Assembly (NCBI GenBank): GCA_045538735.1 | Contig: JAZSRY010000056.1 | Coordinates: 44,096-108,095 of the forward strand | DNA length: 64,000 nucleotides | Reading direction: 5' to 3' | DNA from: SIG459 sp045538735 | GTDB lineage: Bacteria; Bacillota; Clostridia; Oscillospirales; Oscillospiraceae | Shown here: positions 15,617 to 23,884 of the stretch, piece by piece | Layout of the letters: each line of letters opens with the position of its first letter | Numbering within the stretch: the stretch's first letter is position 1 | Position numbers and translations under genes: made by a program | The notes under the pieces: generated by a model | Database searches by the model: none | What the model was told of the DNA's origin: nothing | What the model saw: the letters and a program-made list of their open reading frames with translations, nothing else

Positions 15617-17920
15617 TCAATAAATTCCATAAATGCTCTCATCTTTATCAACCAACTCAACATTTATGCAAATTCCTCTTGGTACAAGGCTTCCAAATTC
15701 AACATTCTGATTTGAAATAACCATCGTATCACTGTTTGCGGGTCTTGGACTTACACACGAAATATATAAGCCCCGACCTTCAAGAACATCTCTTGCCTGA
15801 GTATAGCTCATTCCCCTAAGCTCCGGAACATAGCTTTCACCTATGTTTTCTCCAGACTCCGTATAAAGCATTATTTTACTTCCCGGCGCTACCATTGTCC
15901 CTGCATTGGGAAGCGTTTCCAAAACAACACTCCCCTCGCCTATTATGCTGTAATCCAATCCGGATTCACTGAGACGCTTTATAGCTTCGTCAAGAGTTAA
16001 TCCTTCAAGATGGGAAACCGCTCTGTCCATAAGAGCTTTTTCCTCCTCGCTGTAGACAGGCATTATCCCCATATAGGGCAGAATATCCGCAAACATTTTT
16101 CCAACCGTTGGAGCTGCCATATTTCCTCCGGATATGTATTGCCCCGTTGCACTGCTCGGATTATCGAGCAACACAAGAATGCAGATTTCAGGTTTATCTG
16201 CCGGCGCAAAGCCTATGAAGGAAACTATGTATTCCTTAACTCCGCCTGCCTCTAAAACGGTTTTCGTACTTGTGCCCGTTTTGCCGCCTATTCTGTATCC
16301 AGCAACATAGGCATTTTTGCCCGTGCCTTCTTTCATGTCGCAGACAACCTGCTCCAATATTCCACGAATTTCATCGCTTGTTTCTTCACTGATGACCTGC
16401 CGAAGGGGTTCGTAGTTTTTTTCTGAAACTATATTTCCATTGCTGTCTATGATTTTGCTCACAAGGTGAGGCTGAACAAGATAACCTCCGTTTACGCAGG
16501 CACTTACAGCGCGTATAAGCTGCAATGGCGTTATTGTAAAGGTCTGGCCGAAAGAAGCAGCTGCGAGCTGAGTGAGGTTTTCCTCATCGCAGAAAATTTT
16601 CTCGCTCCACCAAAGCCCCTTCGCCTCTCCCCCAAGCTCTATTCCCGTTGTGTCGAAGAAGCCGAAGGAGTCTATGTAATCATAAAATTTCTCTGCTCCC
16701 ACCCTCTGACCTATGCGAATGAGAGCCACATTGCAGGAATGCTGCATGCATTGGGTAAGAGTCTGGTCTCCGTGGCCTGTTGTCTTCCAGCATTTTCTAC
16801 CTCTGCCAGCTCCGTCACCGATAACGGAGATACTTCCTCCGCAATAAAAGTGTTCCGAAGTTTTAACGGCATTTTCTTCCAGAGCCATCGCAAGGGTTAT
16901 AATCTTAAATGTTGAGCCTGGTTCGTATGTATCGGAAAGAGCCTTGTTTCTCCACATTTTCTGCTGATACGAGGAAAGCAAGGCACTGCGTTCATCCTCC
17001 GTGGGCGCTTCGCTTATAATTTGCTTAACTTCATCTCCCACATTCTGATAATCGTTCAAATCAAAATTCCCAAGAGAAGCCATAGCAAGAATCTCGCCGG
17101 TGTTTACATTCATAGCAATTGCGGCAGCGCCGTTTTGAATATCATAATCTTCAACAGCCTGCTTAAGATGTTTCTCAATATAGTACTGAATGCTGCTGTC
17201 TATGGTCAGAACTGCGTCCACGCCCTCCTGCCCCGCTATGTAATCCTCAAATTTGGTATAGAGCATATCGCTGCCGTAGGCATTCTTAACGCGGACAATT
17301 CGCCCTTCAACTCCGCTGAGGTTTTTATCAAGACTAAGTTCCATCCCTGACAGCCCGATATTTTCATATCCCGTATATCCTACAACATGGGAGGCAAGGC
17401 TGCCGTAAGGATAATAGCGCTTTGTATCGGGCTCTATCTTTATTCCGTTAAGATTATGAAGGTTTTTGAACTCACGAACCTTTTCAGCCGTTTCCGCATC
17501 AACTTTTCTCGCAAGAGTTTTATACCAAGATGCCTTGTCTTCCGCCATATTAAGGATTTTTTCTCTGTCAATACCCAATATTTCGGACATTCCATCGGCT
17601 ATAAGTTCAGCATCCTCGTCATACATATCGATTTCAGCAGGACTCAAATAAATCGTTTCGGCATCAGCACTTATTGCCAAAACATTCATATTGCGATCAT
17701 AAATAGTGCCGCGGTTTCCTTCAAGAGCCGTTTCGCGCAGTTGCTGTTCGATTGCGGCTGATTCCAGTTCATCATGTTTTACAATCTGCAAATAAAACAG
17801 TCTTCCTATCAACACCGAAAAGGCAGCGACGCCGCACACTGCCATTAGCAAAAGTGTGCGGCTGAGCATTTTTCTGTCCGGCGGTCTGGCGCCTTTATCA
17901 GAGGTTTTTCGATTCATCAT
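15617..17920 (-). CDS. Class B penicillin-binding protein with PASTA domains (FtsI/SpoVD type)
   Basis: A transpeptidase that cross-links septal or spore cortex peptidoglycan. It has an N-terminal transmembrane helix (about 21-45), a dimerisation domain starting RGTIYDRN, then the transpeptidase domain with STFK (Ser336 nucleophile), SCN (395-397) and KTGT (547-550). About 140 C-terminal residues form two PASTA modules with GLTLDEAIKRLSESGLDYSI and LRGMSYTQARDVLEGRGLYI. PASTA tails on a dcw-located class B PBP are typical of the PbpB/SpoVD pair of Firmicutes; which of the two this is cannot be decided. GGAGG lies 6 nt before the first of two adjacent ATG codons. Confidence 0.92.
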   Translation of the reverse strand: MMNRKTSDKGARPPDRKMLSRTLLLMAVCGVAAFSVLIGRLFYLQIVKHDELESAAIEQQLRETALEGNRGTIYDRNMNVLAISADAETIYLSPAEIDMYDEDAELIADGMSEILGIDREKILNMAEDKASWYKTLARKVDAETAEKVREFKNLHNLNGIKIEPDTKRYYPYGSLASHVVGYTGYENIGLSGMELSLDKNLSGVEGRIVRVKNAYGSDMLYTKFEDYIAGQEGVDAVLTIDSSIQYYIEKHLKQAVEDYDIQNGAAAIAMNVNTGEILAMASLGNFDLNDYQNVGDEVKQIISEAPTEDERSALLSSYQQKMWRNKALSDTYEPGSTFKIITLAMALEENAVKTSEHFYCGGSISVIGDGAGRGRKCWKTTGHGDQTLTQCMQHSCNVALIRIGQRVGAEKFYDYIDSFGFFDTTGIELGGEAKGLWWSEKIFCDEENLTQLAAASFGQTFTITPLQLIRAVSACVNGGYLVQPHLVSKIIDSNGNIVSEKNYEPLRQVISEETSDEIRGILEQVVCDMKEGTGKNAYVAGYRIGGKTGTSTKTVLEAGGVKEYIVSFIGFAPADKPEICILVLLDNPSSATGQYISGGNMAAPTVGKMFADILPYMGIMPVYSEEEKALMDRAVSHLEGLTLDEAIKRLSESGLDYSIIGEGSVVLETLPNAGTMVAPGSKIMLYTESGENIGESYVPELRGMSYTQARDVLEGRGLYISCVSPRPANSDTMVISNQNVEFGSLVPRGICINVELVDKDESIYGIY

Positions 17921-17979
17921 TATATTCCTCCGGAAACAGTAATAAAAATACTGACACGTCCAATACGATTATACTGTCT

Positions 17980-18465
17980 TTATCCCGGGAAATATTCTTT
18001 CAGCAAGGACAAAAAGTCCCTGTCCTTCTTTTCTTTATCCGATTGAACATATTCTTTTTCAATCGGGAAATACACATATCTTATCTGGTCCATACCGGGC
18101 TTTTTCATTCCCAGCACTTCGATGGCATAGCGCTCAGTCTCATCTAAGGAAAACGCTTCGGCATGTCTAATCTTAAGCTCTGTCTGTTCTTCTCTCAATA
18201 TGCTTATTCTTTGCTCCAGAATGATGGTTTCCTCGGAAACAAGCACAAGAGATGTTCTGAGCATCAAGCAAACGAAAACAAGAACGGCGCACAGTGCCAA
18301 ACCGACAAACAATGCCGGCGAAGAGTTTCTTGCCGGCATTGAAATTTGCTTCTTCTTTTTTTGCGGGAGCATTCCGTACAGCCCCGGTTTTTCATTCCCA
18401 AGGGGCTGAAAATTATAGGCCAGAGAGCCGTGGGTTAACAAAGAATAATTCCCGCTTTTAAGCAT
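17980..18465 (-). CDS. FtsL-like cell division protein
   Basis: A 160-residue bitopic protein: a basic cytoplasmic part with a KKKK patch, one transmembrane helix (about residues 52-72), then a heptad-like coiled coil (VSEETIILEQRISILREEQTELK) ending with a sequence like ERYAIEVLGMKKPG, the FtsL/DivIC C-terminal pattern. Its position between rsmH and the class B PBP is the standard ftsL slot. The open frame runs 54 codons further upstream into rsmH, but AGGGAAGG lies 7 nt before the ATG at 18465. Primary sequence is poorly conserved in this family, so context carries much of the call. Confidence 0.85.
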   Translation of the reverse strand: MLKSGNYSLLTHGSLAYNFQPLGNEKPGLYGMLPQKKKKQISMPARNSSPALFVGLALCAVLVFVCLMLRTSLVLVSEETIILEQRISILREEQTELKIRHAEAFSLDETERYAIEVLGMKKPGMDQIRYVYFPIEKEYVQSDKEKKDRDFLSLLKEYFPG

Positions 18466-18479
18466 AGCTTTACCTTCCC

Positions 18480-19412
18480 TTATACCCTCTCTGCCACTCT
18501 CAGCTTTGCACTGCGGGAGCGGGGATTCTCGTCCAGTTCCTTTGCGGAAGGCAGGATGGGCTTGCGGGTAATGCTCTTGAGGGTCTGGACAAAACCGCAG
18601 GTGCATACAGGAAACTCTCTGGGGCAAGTGCAGCCCTTTTCGCGGGACTGGAAGGAATTTTTGATGATTCTGTCTTCGAGGCTATGGAAGCTTATAACCG
18701 CAAGGCGTCCGCCCACACCAAGATGGTCGGCAGCGCAGGACATAAGCTCGCTTATTGCCTCAAGCTCATCGTTAACAGCTATTCTTATAGCCTGAAAGCT
18801 TCTTTTTGCGGGGTGCTGTTTCTCTCTCAGCGCCGCAGCTGGCATTGCGCTCTTAATCACATCGACAAGCTCAAGAGTTGTATCTATGCTCTTGTTCTTT
18901 CTCTTTTCAACGATAGCAGACGCAATACGGGGGGCATAACGTTCCTCGCCGAAATCATAGAGAATTCTCTTCAGCTTCTCTTCAGGCCATTTGTTGACAA
19001 CAAACCATGCGGAAAGGCTCTCTGTCTCATCCATACGCATATCCAGAGGCGCATCGGACATGTAGGAAAATCCTCTTTCCGTTTCATCCAACTGAGGAGA
19101 TGAAACGCCAAGATCAAAAAGCATACCGTCAACCTTGTCCAGTCCAAGATCAGTTAGGATATTATGTAGGTCACGGAAGTTTCCGTGAACATATGTAATT
19201 TTATCGGAATATTCCTTCAGACGCTCACCTGCGCGGGCAATGGCGCGCTCATCGCGGTCTATGCTTATAAGACGTCCCGTTGTGAGACGGGCTGCTATCT
19301 GTCCGCTGTGACCGCCCATGCCAAGAGTGCCGTCAACATATATTCCGTCGGGTTTTATATTCAAAGCCTCAATGCACTCATCAAGGAGTACAGAATAATG
19401 CTTATATTCCAT
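18480..19412 (-). CDS. rsmH: 16S rRNA (cytosine1402-N4)-methyltransferase
   Basis: Methylates N4 of C1402 in the ribosomal P site. The SAM-binding motif YVDGTLGMGGHS, the LFDLGVSSPQLDETERGFSYMSDAPLDMRMD region and the C-terminal SFHSLEDRIIKN plus RNPRSRSAKLR-like ending are diagnostic. 310 residues. It is the second gene of the dcw operon; its ATG overlaps the mraZ stop in a TAATG junction, indicating coupling. Confidence 0.97.
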   Translation of the reverse strand: MEYKHYSVLLDECIEALNIKPDGIYVDGTLGMGGHSGQIAARLTTGRLISIDRDERAIARAGERLKEYSDKITYVHGNFRDLHNILTDLGLDKVDGMLFDLGVSSPQLDETERGFSYMSDAPLDMRMDETESLSAWFVVNKWPEEKLKRILYDFGEERYAPRIASAIVEKRKNKSIDTTLELVDVIKSAMPAAALREKQHPAKRSFQAIRIAVNDELEAISELMSCAADHLGVGGRLAVISFHSLEDRIIKNSFQSREKGCTCPREFPVCTCGFVQTLKSITRKPILPSAKELDENPRSRSAKLRVAERV

Positions 19413-19828
19413 TAAAACTCCAACTCCTCCATCACCGCAGATATATTCTCCGGGGTTGTTTCAAAAGCGTTAATTTCGCTCCATACGGCGCTGTCCCAAA
19501 GCTCAGCATGGTTGTTGCAGCCCACAACGGTCACGTTCTTGCTAAGTCCTGCATAGTCGCGAAGATTCTGGGGAAGAAGTATTCTTCCCTGTGCATCAAG
19601 TTCACATTTTGCAGCATATGCGAAAAGCGGACGCATCTTGCGCTGCTTTACATAGGGCATTGCATTTACCTTGTCAGAAAAATCTCTCCAGCTCTCGGCA
19701 GAATAAGCCGAAAGACATTTATCCATGGAAAGGGTCACATAGAAAACATTGCCAAGTTCTTCCCTAAGTCTTGCAGGAATGAAAAGTCTTCCTTTGGAAT
19801 CCAGATTGTGCTGATATTCACCTGTCAT
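19412..19828 (-). CDS. mraZ: Transcriptional regulator MraZ
   Basis: An AbrB/SpoVT-fold protein with two tandem DNA-binding modules (GEYQHNLDSKGRLFIPARLREEL and CELDAQGRILLPQNLRDYAGL), 138 residues. MraZ forms ring-shaped oligomers and represses its own dcw operon by binding direct repeats in the promoter. Such repeats are visible at 19897-19919. GGGGGTG lies 8 nt before the ATG. First gene of the cluster. Confidence 0.97.
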   Translation of the reverse strand: MTGEYQHNLDSKGRLFIPARLREELGNVFYVTLSMDKCLSAYSAESWRDFSDKVNAMPYVKQRKMRPLFAYAAKCELDAQGRILLPQNLRDYAGLSKNVTVVGCNNHAELWDSAVWSEINAFETTPENISAVMEELEF

Positions 19829-19896
19829 TGACTCTTCACCCCCTTAATTTTTCTAATATTAACTCAATTTTTGCATTTTTATGGGAAAGTGACACA

Positions 19897-19919
19897 TTTT
19901 CCACCACTTCTCCCCACCG
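19897..19919 (-). promoter_or_regulatory. Candidate MraZ-binding direct repeats
   Basis: Just downstream of the predicted transcription start, the minus strand reads GTGGGGAGAAGTGGTGG: TGGGG and TGGTG spaced 10 bp apart. This matches the TGGGN-N5 spacing of known MraZ boxes, though only one copy is exact. The position (about +2 to +24) suits repression of mraZ and the rest of the cluster. Confidence 0.6.
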
Positions 19920-19927
19920 CAAAATCA

Positions 19928-19956
19928 ATTATAAGAGGTAGACATAAAAAATGCAA
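19928..19956 (-). promoter_or_regulatory. Sigma-A promoter of the dcw cluster
   Basis: TTGCAT (19951-19956) and a perfect TATAAT (19928-19933) separated by 17 bp. It lies about 100 bp upstream of mraZ. Confidence 0.85.
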
Positions 19957-20040
19957 GCATAAATTTTTACCATTTTCTGGCAAACTGCGTCCAAAAAGTC
20001 ATGTATTTTGCTCTAAAACAAAGTATGTTGTTTAATATGC

Positions 20041-20074
20041 AAAGCTCCCCCACAAAACCTTGTGGAGGAGCTTT
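20041..20074. terminator. Hairpin terminator after the coiled-coil gene
   Basis: A 14-bp stem (20041-20054 with 20061-20074, one G-U or mismatch in the C run) sits 30 bp past the stop of the gene at 20104. The T tract on the minus strand is weak, but the stem is strong and separates this operon from the mraZ promoter. Confidence 0.65.
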
Positions 20075-20103
20075 ATAAAAAAATATTTTTTTCTTCAAAA
20101 ATT

Positions 20104-20586
20104 TTAGTCAATGGTGTTTCTCTGACTGGAGGCAGCTGCAGAACGGAACTCATTTCTGGAGTTTCTTACCTCATTGAGAGCAGCTGCAATAGCTTCTTCG
20201 GTGCGGCGAAGAGCATCGTCAACATAGCCGTTTGCTACACGGTAAAGTTCACGGGTGCGGCCTTCTGCATTGGCGATAAGCTCATTGCTGCGAAGGGCTG
20301 CAGCTTTCACAATCTCCTGCTCATCGGTGAGCTCTCTTGCGCGCTCTTCTGCGGATTTGCGGATAGACTCTGCTTCGCGCTTTGCGGAGCCGATAAACTC
20401 ATCTCTTGCAGTAACAAGACGCTTTGCCTCAGCTACCTCAACAGGAAGCTGAGCCTTGATCTCGTCCAGAATATTCATAAATTTGTCTCTTTCGATAATG
20501 CACTTATCATTTCCGAGGGGGACTCCCCATGCTTCACTCACCATAGTGTAAAGCATTTCAAGCAAATCAAGTATACTATTCTCCAT
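20104..20586 (-). CDS. Coiled-coil protein of unknown function next to coaD
   Basis: A 160-residue protein, mostly one long helix rich in Ala, Glu and Arg (about residues 40-150), with AKREAESIRKSAEERARELTD resembling DivIVA or V-ATPase subunit H/E coiled coils. The N-terminal 30 residues (LLEMLYTMVSEAWGVPLGNDKCIIERDKFMNILDEI) look like a small targeting or capping motif. No signal peptide, transmembrane helix or enzymatic motif. It is 24 nt downstream of coaD and the last gene of the operon. Similar short proteins follow coaD in related Clostridia, but no function is established. Confidence 0.7.
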   Translation of the reverse strand: MENSILDLLEMLYTMVSEAWGVPLGNDKCIIERDKFMNILDEIKAQLPVEVAEAKRLVTARDEFIGSAKREAESIRKSAEERARELTDEQEIVKAAALRSNELIANAEGRTRELYRVANGYVDDALRRTEEAIAAALNEVRNSRNEFRSAAASSQRNTID

Positions 20587-20610
20587 TGCGTATGCCTCCC
20601 TATTTATAAT

Positions 20611-21099
20611 TTATCTTTTATACGTTTTGCTGCGCTCAATAACATCCTTCAGAATTTCAGAAGGAACAAGCTCACGAAGGTCCGCTCCGTACTTTGCCAT
20701 TTCCTTTACAACAGAGGAACTTATATAAGTATATTTCTCACTGCTGGTAAGAAAAACAGTTTCAAGGTTGGGATTGAGCTTTTTATTGATTATCGCCATT
20801 TGGAACTCAGACTCAAAGTCGCTTACCGCGCGAAGGCCTTTGACCAGAACAGCGCCCTTATGCCTTTTGACATATTCGGCAAGAAGTATGCTGCTGGTAT
20901 CAACCTCAACATTGGGGAAACGCTTAACGACCCGCTTTATAAGCTCAACTCTCTCATCAAGAGTGAACATTGGAGTCTTACTGCTGTTAACCATTACGCA
21001 GACAACAACCTTGTCAAAAATCTTACTGGCACGGCGAATAATATTGAGATGTCCCAAAGTAATGGGGTCAAAGCTGCCCGGATAAATAGCAGTACTCAT
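20611..21099 (-). CDS. coaD: Phosphopantetheine adenylyltransferase
   Basis: Catalyses the penultimate step of coenzyme A synthesis, 4'-phosphopantetheine plus ATP to dephospho-CoA. The nucleotidylyltransferase motif GSFDPITLGHLNII is at the N-terminus, KGLRAVSDFESEFQMA in the middle, and the SSSVVKEMAKYG region replaces the usual STFVRE. 162 residues. It is 4 nt downstream of rsmD, the widespread rsmD-coaD pairing. Confidence 0.97.
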   Translation of the reverse strand: MSTAIYPGSFDPITLGHLNIIRRASKIFDKVVVCVMVNSSKTPMFTLDERVELIKRVVKRFPNVEVDTSSILLAEYVKRHKGAVLVKGLRAVSDFESEFQMAIINKKLNPNLETVFLTSSEKYTYISSSVVKEMAKYGADLRELVPSEILKDVIERSKTYKR

Positions 21100-21103
21100 T
21101 AGC

Positions 21104-21640
21104 TTAGCTTTCCTTTGTATAAACGCTCAGTTTGATTTTTCCGTAGGTATACTCCCTGCGCTTTTTATATGGCGCCTCCAGCTCGGGGATGGGAGTTTCC
21201 TTTCGTGTTTCACAGACGATTATACCACCTTCTGACAAGATGTCAATTTCTTTAATGGTATTCAGAGCTTTTTCGGCAAGACCGGAATCATAGGGCGGGT
21301 CAATGAAAATAAGATCAAATTTGCCGCAGCCGTGGAGATAACTTATGGCGTCCGCCTGAACAACCTTGCAGTCCAGCTTGCAATAGTCAACATTTTCCTT
21401 TATAAGCTTAACGCTGTCCCTTGCAAGGTCAACGATTACAACCTCTCCCGCTCCCCTACTCTTTGCCTCAATGCCGAGCTGACCTGTTCCACCGAAAAGG
21501 TCAAGAACTCTGCGTCCTTCAACATCAAACTGGACTATATTGAAAATTGCCTCTTTAACCTGGTCGCTGGTAGGACGGACATCGTAGCCGTTTGGAGTTT
21601 TAAGCTTTCTTCCTCTCGCAGTGCCGGTAATAACTCTCAT
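21104..21640 (-). CDS. rsmD: 16S rRNA (guanine966-N2)-methyltransferase
   Basis: A SAM-dependent methyltransferase of 178 residues. Diagnostic features are the N-terminal RVITGTARGRKLKTP, the region DVRPTSDQVKEAIFNI, the SAM motif VLDLFGGTGQLGIEA and the catalytic DPPYDSG. It overlaps the uvrC stop by 4 bp and precedes coaD. Confidence 0.97.
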   Translation of the reverse strand: MRVITGTARGRKLKTPNGYDVRPTSDQVKEAIFNIVQFDVEGRRVLDLFGGTGQLGIEAKSRGAGEVVIVDLARDSVKLIKENVDYCKLDCKVVQADAISYLHGCGKFDLIFIDPPYDSGLAEKALNTIKEIDILSEGGIIVCETRKETPIPELEAPYKKRREYTYGKIKLSVYTKES

Positions 21641-23451
21641 GTATTTCTCTCCTTTTGATGGAAATATTCATAAACCGCATTAGCAGTATTGGAAGGCACA
21701 ACCTGTGCCAAGGTCTGTAAATCGGCTTCTCTTATTGCTTTTACTGTCTTAAACTCTTTCAAAAGCAGTGCTTTCCGTTTTTCACCAACACCCGGAATCT
21801 TGTCCAGCTCAGATGCAACGGTTTCGCTTCTCAGCAAACGGTGATACTCTATGGCAAAGCGGTGGACTTCCTCCTGCACCGTCCCAACGAAGGAGAAGAC
21901 TGCCTGGTTGCCAACAATGCCTATCTCTTCCCCGTTGCTGTTAACGAGCGCTCTTGTACGGTGCCGATCATCCTTCACCATGCCAAAAACCGGCAATATC
22001 AGTCCAAGATCTGCAAGAGCCCGCTCTGCCACAGCGGCATGGGTTTCTCCGCCGTCGATAAGAAGCAGATCCGGTACATCGGCAAATTTTTCGTCACCTT
22101 CAATGCAGCGCCTGAATCTTCGGTAGAGCGCTTCATACATGCTGGCATAGTCATCCTGCGTATCGGTTCCCTTGATTTTGAACTTTCTGTATTCACGCTT
22201 CAAAGGTTTTCCGTTTACAAATACTACCATTGCGGCAACTATTCCGAAAGAGCCGGTGTTTGAAATATCAAAAGCTTCAATTCTGTTGGGAAACGAGGGC
22301 AGCGCCAGGGTCTTTTGCAGCCACTCAAGGGTTTTATTGCTGCGCTGGGATTGAGTAGTGGCTCTCATAACCTCTTCCCGGGCATTTAAGAGCGCCGACT
22401 TTACAAGCTCTGCTTTTTCTCCCCTCTGAGGGACATAGATATTTACTGCTCTGCCCGATTTTTCACGAAGAAGATTTTTAACATCCTCCATATCCTCAAT
22501 TTCAAATGGCAGCAGGATATTTTTCGGTAAATTTCCCTTGATGGAATAATACTGAATCAGGAGCTGGCCGAGCACTTCATTGTCTGCCTCAAGGGGCTCA
22601 TCCATAAGTTCAAAATCCTTGCCCGCCATATTTCCGCCGTTAAAATGCAAAACCGTGAATGCTGTTTTTGCACCGCGGAAAAAACCGATAACATCAGTAT
22701 CTGCAAAAGCTGTTGCAATAACTTTTTGCTTATTGCTCAGGCTTTCAATGGCGCGTATACGGTCACGAAGCTCCGCCGCAGCTTCAAATCGCAGTTCCTC
22801 TGCAGCCGCTTCCATTTCAATGCGCAGAGCATCAAGAAGCTGTTCGCTTTTTCCCGAAAGCACCATTTCCGCCTGCGCAATGCGGGCGCGGAATTCTTTG
22901 GCATCGGGCTCACCGCGACAAAAGCCGCTGCAAAGTCCCATCTGATAATTCAGGCAGGGGCGTTCTTTTCCAATATCTCTCGGAAATTTTCTGCTGCAGT
23001 CAGGCAAAAGAAGGGCTTTTTTCAAAGCGGAAATTATACCGAAGCTTGTTCCCCTGCTTCCAAAAGGCCCGAAATATCTTGCCCCGTCATCACTGATGCG
23101 GTTTACTATGCTTATTCGGGGATACTCGCTTTTCACATCAATGCGGATAAAGGGATATGCCTTGTCGTCCCTCAGAAGTATATTATAATGAGGCATATGC
23201 CGCTTAATAAGAGAATTTTCAAGCACAAGAGCCTCAAATTCGGAATTGACAACTATAACCTCAAAATCCGCAACCTTCCGCACCATCGCCTCAACCTTTG
23301 GAAGATGCTCGCCGCGGAAATAGCTTGTTACCCTGTTTTTCAATTTCTTTGCCTTGCCGACATATATAACTTTCCCAAAAGAATCTTTCATAATGTACAC
23401 GCCGGGCAACAGAGGAAGCTTATTCGCTTTTTCACGGAGTATTTCAATCAT
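21637..23451 (-). CDS. uvrC: Excinuclease ABC subunit C
   Basis: The dual-incision nuclease of nucleotide excision repair, 604 residues. The GIY-YIG domain is at the N-terminus (GVYIMKDSFGKVIYVGKAKKLKNRV), with a cysteine cluster CLNYQMGLCSGFC, a UVR/UvrB-binding helix pair, an RNase H-like C-terminal nuclease domain starting RIEAFDISNTGS with LLIDGG, and terminal helix-hairpin-helix motifs (LDKIPGVGEKRKALLL). All normal. It starts a uvrC-rsmD-coaD-coiled-coil operon downstream of the HPr-like gene. Confidence 0.97.
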   Translation of the reverse strand: MIEILREKANKLPLLPGVYIMKDSFGKVIYVGKAKKLKNRVTSYFRGEHLPKVEAMVRKVADFEVIVVNSEFEALVLENSLIKRHMPHYNILLRDDKAYPFIRIDVKSEYPRISIVNRISDDGARYFGPFGSRGTSFGIISALKKALLLPDCSRKFPRDIGKERPCLNYQMGLCSGFCRGEPDAKEFRARIAQAEMVLSGKSEQLLDALRIEMEAAAEELRFEAAAELRDRIRAIESLSNKQKVIATAFADTDVIGFFRGAKTAFTVLHFNGGNMAGKDFELMDEPLEADNEVLGQLLIQYYSIKGNLPKNILLPFEIEDMEDVKNLLREKSGRAVNIYVPQRGEKAELVKSALLNAREEVMRATTQSQRSNKTLEWLQKTLALPSFPNRIEAFDISNTGSFGIVAAMVVFVNGKPLKREYRKFKIKGTDTQDDYASMYEALYRRFRRCIEGDEKFADVPDLLLIDGGETHAAVAERALADLGLILPVFGMVKDDRHRTRALVNSNGEEIGIVGNQAVFSFVGTVQEEVHRFAIEYHRLLRSETVASELDKIPGVGEKRKALLLKEFKTVKAIREADLQTLAQVVPSNTANAVYEYFHQKERNT

Positions 23452-23469
23452 ATAACATCACTATTAAAC

Positions 23470-23500
23470 TTAAGGGGCGTGTACGCAACACGCCCCTTAA
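23470..23500 (-). terminator. Terminator after the HPr-like gene
   Basis: A 13-bp perfect stem (TTAAGGGGCGTGT at 23470-23482, its complement at 23488-23500) lies 16 bp after the HPr-like stop and before uvrC. The trailing T run on the minus strand is short. Confidence 0.7.
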
Positions 23501-23515
23501 AAATATGCTTAATTA

Positions 23516-23779
23516 TTATTCCTCGAACTTGACAGAAACAAACTCAGCAAGCGTTTCAACAGCCTTTGCTTCGTCAATGCCATCAGCTATGATGTTGATG
23601 GTGTCATCGGCAGAGATGCAGAGGGTAAGGACGCCAAGGAGGCTCTTCGCATTAACCTTACGGTCATTTTTTTCGACCCAGATGCTGCACCTGAATTCAT
23701 TTGCCTTCTGTATGAAGAAAGTTGCAGGCTTTGCATAAAGTCCGAAATTATTATTGATAGAAACAGTTTTAATTACCAT
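23516..23779 (-). CDS. HPr/Crh-like protein lacking the phosphorylated His15
   Basis: An 87-residue HPr-fold protein. HPr carries phosphate from enzyme I on His15 and is phosphorylated on Ser46 by HPr kinase for catabolite control. Here the active-site loop reads GLYAKPATF: position 15 is Tyr and position 17 is Lys instead of Arg, so phosphotransfer should be impossible. Ser46 lies in NAKSLLGV, which is fully conserved. The pattern parallels Bacillus Crh (Gln15, Ser46), which acts only as a CcpA corepressor. It appears to be a single-gene unit with its own promoter and terminator. No other PTS gene is in the window. Confidence 0.85.
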   Translation of the reverse strand: MVIKTVSINNNFGLYAKPATFFIQKANEFRCSIWVEKNDRKVNAKSLLGVLTLCISADDTINIIADGIDEAKAVETLAEFVSVKFEE

Positions 23780-23813
23780 ATCAGCTACTCCTCATCAGAA
23801 AATCTACCCTTTT

Positions 23814-23842
23814 ATTTTAGCAAAAGTTCTTTTTCGCGTCAA
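23814..23842 (-). promoter_or_regulatory. Sigma-A promoter of the HPr-like gene
   Basis: TTGACG (23837-23842) and TAAAAT (23814-23819) separated by 17 bp on the minus strand, 35 bp upstream of the start codon. Confidence 0.75.
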
Positions 23843-23884
23843 TATGATTATTAGTCTTTTATAACATCATTATAAAATAAATAA

